5,219 nucleotides of DNA, taken from an uncultured Eubacteriales bacterium. GTDB lineage: Bacteria > Bacillota > Clostridia > Oscillospirales > CAG-272. Where the stretch lies: contig CAKSEI010000120.1 in the NCBI GenBank assembly GCA_934446285.1, positions 1 through 5,219 on the forward strand, given 5' to 3'. The position numbers and the translations under genes are program-made. Below, in pieces: positions 1 to 5,219 of this stretch. How positions within the stretch are numbered: the first letter of the stretch is position 1; each line of letters starts with the position of its first letter. Under the pieces are notes generated by a model. The model did no database searches. It worked only from the letters and a program-made list of their open reading frames with translations, and was not told where the DNA came from.

Positions 1-1847
1 GCTCTGTTGTAAAGGAGCTTGTAGAAAACGCAATAGACGCGGGAGCGTCGAATATAACCGTGGAGGTACGCAACGGCGGTATATCCTTTATACGCGTTAC
101 CGACGACGGGACGGGCATGGAGCACGATGACGTGCCGCTCTGCCTGCGCCGTCATGCGACGAGCAAGATAAAGTGCGCGAACGACCTTGACGCTATCTCT
201 ACTCTCGGATTCAGAGGTGAGGCGCTTGCCGCCATATCATCCGTCTCAAAGGTGAAAATCTTTACTAAAAGACCCTTTGACGAGCTCGGCACGATACTTT
301 CATCGGAAGGACCTATGGTAATCGATTGCTCGGAGGCGGGCTGTCAGAACGGCACGACGATAATAGTCGAGGAGCTTTTCTTTAATGTACCCGCACGCAG
401 AAAGTTTCTCAAGAAGGACTCATCCGAGAGCTTGTACGTCAACGCCGTGATGGAGAGAATGGCGCTGTCCCGACCCGAGATTAAATTCAAATACATAACG
501 GATAATGCGGTCAAATTTACGACTCCCGGCACGGGTAAGATGCTTGACGCGATATACGCCGTGCTCGGCAGAGATATAGTTAATAAGAGTATATCCGTGT
601 ATTCAAAGGACGAGAATCTCGAGGTCGACGGATATATAGGTGCGCCCGAGCTTACGCGCGGCTCTACGAATATGCAGATGTTCTTTATCAACAGACGTTT
701 TGTCAAATGCAAGACTGCATATGCAGCTCTGCGTCAGGCGTATGACTCATATATACCGCACGGGCGCTTTCCCGTTTGCGTGATAAATATTCGTCTCGAC
801 CCGCGCAGAGTTGACGTAAACGTCCATCCGTCAAAGCTTGAGGTCAATTTTGCCGATGAGCGTGCTGTATTTGACATAATCTTTTACGCGGTGAGGAGCG
901 CCCTCGTAAAGGGACTGCCCACACCGAAAATGCAGATGCCGCAGAAGAGAGACGCGTCGAATGCCTTCTCTCCGATCCCGCCCTCGGCATCGGAGCTCAA
1001 GAAAAATCAGATTACGATAAACGACATAATGTCCTCAGGAAGGGGTGCTCCCGTGCAAAAGCGCGAGCAGACGCCGAGCCGCACTGTCGACTTCTCAGAG
1101 ACGCGCGATAAGAAGAGCGACTATATGCGCTCGTCATATTCGATGCTTGAGAGTCCGAAAATCGAAAGAAAGATTGAGACATTTATTCCGCCGAAAGAGG
1201 ACTACTCGTGGGATGACCTTACCGTTCAGTCAAATGAGCTGCCCGAGGAGCTGCTCCCGTTGCCCGATTACAAGATAATAGGCGAGCTTTTCTACTCATA
1301 CGTCGTGGTGGAGCTGAGCGACAAGGTGCTGTTTATAGATAAGCACGCGGCGCATGAGCGAATTCTATTTGAAGAGATGAAGAGAAATATCCATTCTCAG
1401 GAGAAGAGCACGCAGTTGCTCATGCTCCCGATAGAGGTGCCGCTCGATAACGAGAGCTTCGCCGCACTCGAGAGCAATATAGCCGAGGTCAGACGGACGG
1501 GGCTTGAGATAGATCTTGACAGAGAAAAGCTAACGGCATCCGTTACCGCGGCGCCCGAGGTCATGCTTGATGACGATATAACCGCCTTTGTCGGCACTCT
1601 TGCCGCCGCTCTTGCGGGACAGTCGGCTTCCGCCGGAGTTCTCTCTGAGACTGTGTACGAAAAGGCGCTCTATCAGGCTTCCTGCAAAGCGGCGATAAAG
1701 GCGGGGCGCATATACGACGAATCGTCTCTTAAATGGATATGCGACAGACTTCTTGTTCTGCCGAATATCAAGTATTGCCCGCACGGCAGACCCGTGGCGA
1801 TAGAGATGAGCAAATACGATTTTGAAAAGCAATTTAAAAGGATATAG
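1..1847 (+). CDS. mutL: DNA mismatch repair protein MutL, endonuclease type (5' end outside window)
   Basis: MutL links mismatch recognition by MutS to strand removal; in bacteria without MutH it nicks the new strand itself. The frame is open from the left edge. Codons from position 3 read SVVKELVENAIDAGA, the GHKL ATPase motif with its catalytic Glu and Mg-binding Asn, so the GTG at 60 is internal and about 25-30 codons are missing. 614 residues are visible, giving about 640 in full, normal for the family. Next come DDGTGM (ATPase motif II, usually DNGxGI), RHATSKI, and GFRGEALAAI (ATP lid). The ATPase/transducer part ends near NVHPSKLEV (about 825-845), followed by a weakly conserved polar linker (about 930-1230). 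The C-terminal nuclease domain shows DKHAAHERILFE (1338-1373), a beta-clamp motif QLLMLP (1413-1430), SCKAAIKAG (from 1680), CPHGRP (1776-1793) and a terminal FKR. The Lys in DKHA replaces the usual Gln of DQHA. Identity is very secure. Confidence 0.97.
   Translation, partial: SVVKELVENAIDAGASNITVEVRNGGISFIRVTDDGTGMEHDDVPLCLRRHATSKIKCANDLDAISTLGFRGEALAAISSVSKVKIFTKRPFDELGTILSSEGPMVIDCSEAGCQNGTTIIVEELFFNVPARRKFLKKDSSESLYVNAVMERMALSRPEIKFKYITDNAVKFTTPGTGKMLDAIYAVLGRDIVNKSISVYSKDENLEVDGYIGAPELTRGSTNMQMFFINRRFVKCKTAYAALRQAYDSYIPHGRFPVCVINIRLDPRRVDVNVHPSKLEVNFADERAVFDIIFYAVRSALVKGLPTPKMQMPQKRDASNAFSPIPPSASELKKNQITINDIMSSGRGAPVQKREQTPSRTVDFSETRDKKSDYMRSSYSMLESPKIERKIETFIPPKEDYSWDDLTVQSNELPEELLPLPDYKIIGELFYSYVVVELSDKVLFIDKHAAHERILFEEMKRNIHSQEKSTQLLMLPIEVPLDNESFAALESNIAEVRRTGLEIDLDREKLTASVTAAPEVMLDDDITAFVGTLAAALAGQSASAGVLSETVYEKALYQASCKAAIKAGRIYDESSLKWICDRLLVLPNIKYCPHGRPVAIEMSKYDFEKQFKRI
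1836..1842 (+). promoter_or_regulatory. Ribosome binding site of tgt, inside the end of mutL
   Basis: AAAAGGA lies six bases before the ATG at 1849 and overlaps the last codons of mutL. It decides the start of tgt. A TTG at 1822 in the same frame would add nine residues (MKSNLKGYR), but these do not resemble Tgt N termini, whereas MFKLINKEGSARRG aligns with the usual beginning of the family. Confidence 0.8.
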
Positions 1848-1848
1848 A

Positions 1849-2985
1849 ATGTTTAAGCTGATAAATAAAGAGGGCAGCGCCCGCAGAGGCGTTTTTGAAA
1901 CTGTACATGGGACGGTCCAAACTCCCGTTTTTATGAATGTCGGCACGTGCGCCGCGATAAAGGGAGGAGTTTCCACCGACGACCTGCGTGAACTCGGCTG
2001 TCAGGTCGAGCTGTCGAATACATACCATCTCCATATACGTCCGGGAGACGAGCTTATACGTCAGATGGGAGGAATACATAAATTCTTCAATTGGGACAGA
2101 CCCGTTCTCACTGACAGCGGCGGTTTTCAGGTCTTCTCGCTTGCAAAGCTGCGCAAGATAAGCGAGGAGGGAGTGTATTTTTCCTCGCACGTCGACGGCA
2201 AGAGAATATTCATGGGACCCGAGCAGTCCATGCAGATTCAGTCGAATATTGCATCAACCATAGCCATGGCTTTTGACGAATGTATAGAAAATCCCGCAGA
2301 ATACGGATATGTTAAGGCATCGTGCGACAGAACCGTGAGATGGCTCTACCGATGCAGGGACGAGATGAAGAGACTTAACTCTCTCGATGGCACGATAAAT
2401 AAAAATCAGATGCTCTTCGGTATAAATCAAGGATCAACCTATGAGGATATACGCATAGAGCATATGAAGCAGATATCCGAGCTTAACCTCGACGGATACG
2501 CTATAGGCGGACTCGCCGTAGGGGAGGAGGCAGAGGAAATGTACCGCATAATAGAGGCAGTAGAGCCGTATATGCCGTCAGATAAGCCGCGATACCTCAT
2601 GGGCGTGGGAACGCCCGTAAACATCCTCGAGGCGGTCGCACGCGGCGTAGACTTCTTTGACTGCGTTATGCCGTCGCGCAACGCCCGCCACGGAAATCTC
2701 TTCACGTGGAAGGGCAAAATAAATCTCCTCAACGAAAGGTACATGACCGACCCGCGTCCGATAGATACGGGCTGCTCGTGTCCTGCGTGCAGAAGCTATT
2801 CACGTGCGTATATACGCCATCTCTTCAAGGCAAAGGAAACGCTCGGCATGAGGCTCGCCGTAATGCACAACCTCTATTTCTACAATGAGCTTATGCAGAA
2901 GATAAGAGACGCGCTCGATAACGGAGAATTTGCCGCCTTTTACGCAAAGTATGTCCCGATACTCGGCGCAAGACTTCAGGACTGA
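1849..2985 (+). CDS. tgt: tRNA-guanine transglycosylase (queuine tRNA-ribosyltransferase)
   Basis: Tgt swaps guanine-34 in the anticodons of tRNA-Asp, -Asn, -His and -Tyr for preQ1 (or, in some salvaging bacteria, queuine), a step in queuosine formation in the cytoplasm. The 378-residue product has the usual bacterial length. Key sites are present: D89 in LTDSGGFQ; D143/C145 in FDEC, where this Cys is typical of preQ1-using bacterial enzymes; the GGLAVGE base-pocket loop; the nucleophile D271 in FDCVMPSRNARHG; and the zinc site C309, C311, C314 and H340. No key residue is missing. The ATG at 1849 is chosen because of its ribosome binding site and because MFKLINKEGSARRG matches the family. It starts one base after the mutL stop, so the two are almost surely co-transcribed and probably translationally coupled. 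It is the last gene of the unit. queA and yajC, frequent partners elsewhere, are not next to it on the downstream side. Identity is secure; preQ1 as substrate is inferred from C145. Confidence 0.98.
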   Translation: MFKLINKEGSARRGVFETVHGTVQTPVFMNVGTCAAIKGGVSTDDLRELGCQVELSNTYHLHIRPGDELIRQMGGIHKFFNWDRPVLTDSGGFQVFSLAKLRKISEEGVYFSSHVDGKRIFMGPEQSMQIQSNIASTIAMAFDECIENPAEYGYVKASCDRTVRWLYRCRDEMKRLNSLDGTINKNQMLFGINQGSTYEDIRIEHMKQISELNLDGYAIGGLAVGEEAEEMYRIIEAVEPYMPSDKPRYLMGVGTPVNILEAVARGVDFFDCVMPSRNARHGNLFTWKGKINLLNERYMTDPRPIDTGCSCPACRSYSRAYIRHLFKAKETLGMRLAVMHNLYFYNELMQKIRDALDNGEFAAFYAKYVPILGARLQD

Positions 2986-2993
2986 GAAAAAAT

Positions 2994-3027
2994 AAAACCC
3001 CGTAAGACACGGTCTTACGGGATTTTT
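2994..3027. terminator. Bidirectional intrinsic terminator between tgt and the convergent LtaS-like gene
   Basis: A perfect 10-bp stem, CCCGTAAGAC (2999-3008) paired with GTCTTACGGG (3012-3021), closes a three-base loop (ACG). On the plus strand it is followed by ATTTTT (3022-3027), ending tgt transcription. On the minus strand the A-rich bases 2986-2997 become a T-rich tract, so the same hairpin can end transcription of the opposing gene. The plus-strand T run stops directly at the stop codon of that gene (3028-3030), so the 42-bp gap is almost entirely terminator. Confidence 0.93.
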
Positions 3028-4884
3028 CTACTTCAGCATATTTTTTATCATAACGAGATTGTGCTCAAGTGCGTATCTGCAGTCCGAAATATTCTTTTCG
3101 GCAGCCTCGGAGATATATTCGTACTGTGCGGGGTCGAGCTTTTGCATAGTATTCTTGTCGTATACGACAAGCCCCACGGCACTCTTCTTGGCGTAGAGAG
3201 TATCCGTGATAAATCCGCCTACGCACATGTGATTTTGCCCGTATACGTGTCCGCTCACTCCGTCCTTTAACAGGTTCTGACCGAACATGATTGCCTTGTC
3301 ATTATGCAGTCCGAGGAGCGCGAGCACGGTGGGTTCATAATCAATATGGCTGCCGGTTGTCTCGACCGTTTCTTTTATGCCGCTGCCCGGGATGTGGACT
3401 ATAAGCGGTATCTTGAATATCTCCTCGTCAGTGTATTCCTCACCCAAAAGCTCACTTACAAATCCGTCGTCATTCTTTGTATTAAGTCCGTAGTGATCGC
3501 CGTATATCGTGATAACGGAGTTCTCGTACAGACCGTTTTCCTTAAGAGCTTCTATAAACTCTCCGAGGGCGGCGTCAACGTAGTGTACCGATTCAAGGTA
3601 GTTGCCGTAGAGCGTGTCTATGTGTCTCTCCTCAAGATCAAGGGACATATATTCTTTCGGAATATTAAATGGGTGATGAGAGGAGAGGGTTATGAGAAAG
3701 GCGTAGAAAGGCTGCTTGCAGCCCGAGAGAAAATCGGAGCTCTGGATGAAAAATTCGCTGTCCGATATGCCGAGCCCTATTGTCTCGGTTATATCAAAGT
3801 CGTCTCTGCATATGAATTTGTCAAAGCCCTGCTGCGGATATGCCGTCCGCCTGTTCCAAAAGTCGGGGTCATAGCCGTGGAAAGCGTAAGCTGCGTCGTA
3901 GCCGTTTTCCTTCAAAATAAATGGCAGGCCGTAGAAATCGACGTCCGTGTAGGTGTCGTAGGCGGCAATGGACGTGCCGGAGTATAGGGAATTATTCACG
4001 GAAAATTCCGCATCGGACGTGCCGCCGCCGCCGAGCACCGGCCAATAGTAATTGTCGAAATACAGCGAATTTTCGGCTATGAGCGCGTTCATATTAGGCG
4101 TTATTTCTTTGCCGTTATACTCTCTGCCGATGACAAAGGCATTAAGAGCCTCGACCTGTATATTTATCAGGTTTTTGCCCGAGGCTGCGCCGAAGTATTT
4201 CGACGTTTCGTCCTTATCCTGTATATAGTCGTATATATTGAAGTCGCCCCCGTCCCTCTCGGGGACTATCGTCCTGAATATATCCGTCGCGTGGTATATA
4301 AATATTTCGTTTTTGTAGCATCCGTAGTAGCCGCCGCGCGTCTTTGTTATAATGAGGCTGAGGGCGACGCACCCGAGCACTCCCGCGCAGCAGAGCGCAC
4401 GCATGGTGCGCACAATTGATTTTTTTGTCTCAAAACGCGAAATAAGTCTGCGGCGGACGAATAAGAAATAGAGAATAAAGAAAGGAATGTCGATGACCGC
4501 AAGAAAGTGCCTGATGCTGAACAGCGACTGCACGCTGTCGGTGACACCGACCATGTATTTTACGAGCAGCAGCTTTGATATTCCCGGCAGGCTTGAGAAG
4601 TAATTAAAATACATCCTGTCCACGAGCATGAGGAACGACATGAGGGCGTAGAGGACAAAAACGGGCATAATATGATCTTTTCGGGTGATAAGCGAGATTG
4701 CGGTGAAAAAAGCAAAAAGCACCGCCGCGCTCAAAAGGCAAACGGGGAAGATATATCCTTTTAAGCCTATATACCTGTAAAAGTCCTTACATTTGAAAAC
4801 TGTAAGGACGAGTATAAGCGCCATCTCCGCAAACGGAAGAAAGCTGAGCTTTTTTTCTTTTATATCTGCCGCTGTGATATCCAT
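3028..4884 (-). CDS. LTA synthase family protein (membrane sulfatase-fold phosphoglycerol transferase)
   Basis: Members of this family move glycerol-phosphate from phosphatidylglycerol onto a growing lipoteichoic acid chain or another surface glycan, acting outside the membrane. The 618-residue product has five hydrophobic segments at about 13-30, 44-66, 71-88, 126-143 and 163-180, then an extracellular sulfatase-fold domain from about 236. Residues matching the LtaS catalytic and metal site are visible: E245 (IQVEALNAF), the nucleophile T289 in GGGGTSDAEF, and D463/H464 in YGDHYG. Matches to its glycerol-phosphate pocket are W343/R345 in FWNRR and H403 in SSHHPF. I see no clear AxA signal-peptidase site in the linker 181-236, so it may stay membrane-bound. 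The ATG at 4884 is supported by AGAGG at proper spacing. The gene is a single unit with its own promoter, convergent to tgt. Family and catalytic class are secure. Whether it makes lipoteichoic acid, primes it, or decorates another polymer cannot be told, so no symbol is given. Confidence 0.92.
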   Translation of the reverse strand: MDITAADIKEKKLSFLPFAEMALILVLTVFKCKDFYRYIGLKGYIFPVCLLSAAVLFAFFTAISLITRKDHIMPVFVLYALMSFLMLVDRMYFNYFSSLPGISKLLLVKYMVGVTDSVQSLFSIRHFLAVIDIPFFILYFLFVRRRLISRFETKKSIVRTMRALCCAGVLGCVALSLIITKTRGGYYGCYKNEIFIYHATDIFRTIVPERDGGDFNIYDYIQDKDETSKYFGAASGKNLINIQVEALNAFVIGREYNGKEITPNMNALIAENSLYFDNYYWPVLGGGGTSDAEFSVNNSLYSGTSIAAYDTYTDVDFYGLPFILKENGYDAAYAFHGYDPDFWNRRTAYPQQGFDKFICRDDFDITETIGLGISDSEFFIQSSDFLSGCKQPFYAFLITLSSHHPFNIPKEYMSLDLEERHIDTLYGNYLESVHYVDAALGEFIEALKENGLYENSVITIYGDHYGLNTKNDDGFVSELLGEEYTDEEIFKIPLIVHIPGSGIKETVETTGSHIDYEPTVLALLGLHNDKAIMFGQNLLKDGVSGHVYGQNHMCVGGFITDTLYAKKSAVGLVVYDKNTMQKLDPAQYEYISEAAEKNISDCRYALEHNLVMIKNMLK

Positions 4885-4889
4885 AACAA

Positions 4890-4894
4890 CCTCT
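4890..4894 (-). promoter_or_regulatory. Ribosome binding site of the LtaS-like gene
   Basis: On the minus strand AGAGG lies five bases before the ATG at 4884. It supports this start, which also leaves a short charged N terminus (MDITAADIKEKK) before the first membrane segment, as expected for the family. Confidence 0.7.
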
Positions 4895-4915
4895 GAAGAT
4901 ATTATTTACTTCATT

Positions 4916-4944
4916 AGTATACCATATACGGGCGGAAAATGCAA
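4916..4944 (-). promoter_or_regulatory. Sigma-A-type extended -10 promoter of the LtaS-like gene
   Basis: On the minus strand TTGCAT (4944-4939) is followed after 17 bases by TATACT (4921-4916). A TGG immediately precedes the -10 box, giving the extended -10 form TGnTATACT. The predicted transcription start is near 4909, giving a short leader of about 24 nt with the ribosome binding site in it. The leader has no room for a riboswitch or attenuator. Confidence 0.72.
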
Positions 4945-4985
4945 ATATCATTTTAATACGTTAAGCTTTGCACATTGTCTTTTCC

Positions 4986-5014
4986 TTGACAAAAATAACA
5001 AAAGATTGTATAAT
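4986..5014 (+). promoter_or_regulatory. Consensus sigma-A promoter of rnpB
   Basis: TTGACA (4986-4991) and TATAAT (5009-5014) are separated by exactly 17 bases: both hexamers and the spacing are perfect consensus. The predicted start is near 5021, just where RNase P RNA homology should begin. A strong unregulated promoter suits a constitutive stable RNA. It points away from the LtaS-like promoter, with 41 bases (4945-4985) between the two -35 boxes. Confidence 0.9.
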
Positions 5015-5020
5015 AAGACG

Positions 5021-5219
5021 AACCGAGCAGCGGAATCGCGTAATATCGCGCCGAAAGGCAGTATTATGAGGAAAGTCCGGGCTTCACTGGGCAGGATAAC
5101 GGATAACGTCCGCCGAGGGTGACCTCAGGGAAAGTGCAACAGAAATAGACCGCCGCGCACGCCGCGGTAAGGATGGAAAGGCGAGGTAAGAGCTCACCTG
5201 CACACTGGCGACTTTGTGC
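5021..5219 (+). ncRNA. rnpB: RNase P RNA, bacterial type A, 5' part (3' end outside window)
   Basis: This is the catalytic RNA of RNase P, which trims the 5' leader from precursor tRNAs together with the RnpA protein. The conserved core GAGGAAAGTCCGGGCTTC (5068-5085, 5' strand of P4) is followed by AGTGCAACAGAAA (5133-5145) and by GGTAAGAGCTCACC (5185-5198), all hallmarks of bacterial rnpB. Helices in the expected order: a P3-like stem CGG/CGCG (5031-5040) with CGCG/CCG (5047-5053); CGGA-TAACG-TCCG (5100-5112), with the same loop as in E. coli; GAGG-GTGA-CCTC (5115-5126) with a GNRA loop, matching P8; CCGCG-CACGC-CGCGG (5153-5167), matching P9; the GGTAAGAG hairpin (5180-5198); and a final stem GCACA/TGTGC (5200-5219). 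The compact layout fits ancestral type A rather than the Bacillus type B. About 200 nt are present, roughly half the gene; the L15 loop that binds tRNA CCA and the P1 closing strand lie to the right. The 5' end is inferred from the promoter. Confidence 0.95.

Noticed and set aside
60..62. GTG as the start of mutL
   Set aside because: The frame stays open to the left edge and encodes the conserved SVVKELVENAIDAGA ATPase motif, so the gene begins outside the window.
1822..1848. TTG start extending tgt by nine residues
   Set aside because: The extra residues overlap mutL and do not match Tgt N termini; the ATG at 1849 has a proper ribosome binding site.
3304..3987. 227-codon plus-strand open frame opposite the LtaS-like gene
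   Set aside because: It is an antisense shadow of a clearly conserved coding region and its product shows no recognisable domain, signal or ribosome binding site.
4850..4856. Seven-base T run (A7 on the coding strand) near the start of the LtaS-like gene as a phase-variation tract
   Set aside because: It is short and encodes ordinary Lys residues (KEKK); a run of seven is common by chance and the frame is intact.
4945..4985. Possible operator between the two divergent promoters
   Set aside because: Apart from the six-base palindrome AAGCTT I see no inverted or direct repeat of convincing length here.
4793..5122. 109-codon plus-strand open frame across the intergenic region and rnpB
   Set aside because: It crosses two promoters and the conserved RNase P RNA core; the translation has no family features.
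5068..5219. Type B (Bacillus-like) RNase P RNA or another stable RNA such as tmRNA
   Set aside because: The helix order, the CGGA-TAACG-TCCG and GNRA-capped stems and the core motifs match type A RNase P RNA.

Overview
The window reads as chromosomal core DNA from a member of the class Clostridia (Firmicutes/Bacillota). Four things point that way. The Tgt has the wording typical of clostridial homologues (SNTYHLHIRPGD, AFDEC, FMGPEQSMQIQ). The LTA-synthase-family enzyme is a Gram-positive envelope type. The MutL is an endonuclease-type protein with a beta-clamp motif. AUA is used heavily for Ile, next to many GC-ending codons, in all three genes. The genus cannot be told from the sequence alone.

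Layout. Positions 1-1847 (+) hold mutL, lacking only its first ~25-30 codons, which lie left of the window. tgt (1849-2985, +) starts one base after the mutL stop and ends at a 10-bp hairpin terminator (2999-3021). The terminator has a T run on both strands, so it also serves the convergent gene. That gene (4884 down to 3028, -) encodes a five-TM membrane enzyme with an extracellular LtaS-like sulfatase-fold domain. A 136-bp region (4885-5020) carries two divergent promoters: an extended -10 promoter for the LtaS-like gene and a perfect TTGACA-17-TATAAT promoter for rnpB. The RNase P RNA gene starts near 5021 and runs off the right edge after about 200 nt.

How the genes relate. mutL and tgt form a tight transcriptional pair, mismatch repair followed by queuosine tRNA modification, with no obvious biochemical link. 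The LtaS-like gene is a single-gene unit for envelope polymer synthesis or decoration. rnpB is a strongly driven housekeeping RNA gene for tRNA 5' maturation. I see no mobile element, CRISPR array, tRNA, toxin-antitoxin pair, defence system or phage gene, and nothing that looks like an undescribed system. The points worth a second look are the mutL-tgt coupling, the shared terminator, the DKHA form of the MutL metal motif, the exact role of the LtaS-like enzyme, and details of the rnpB structure.
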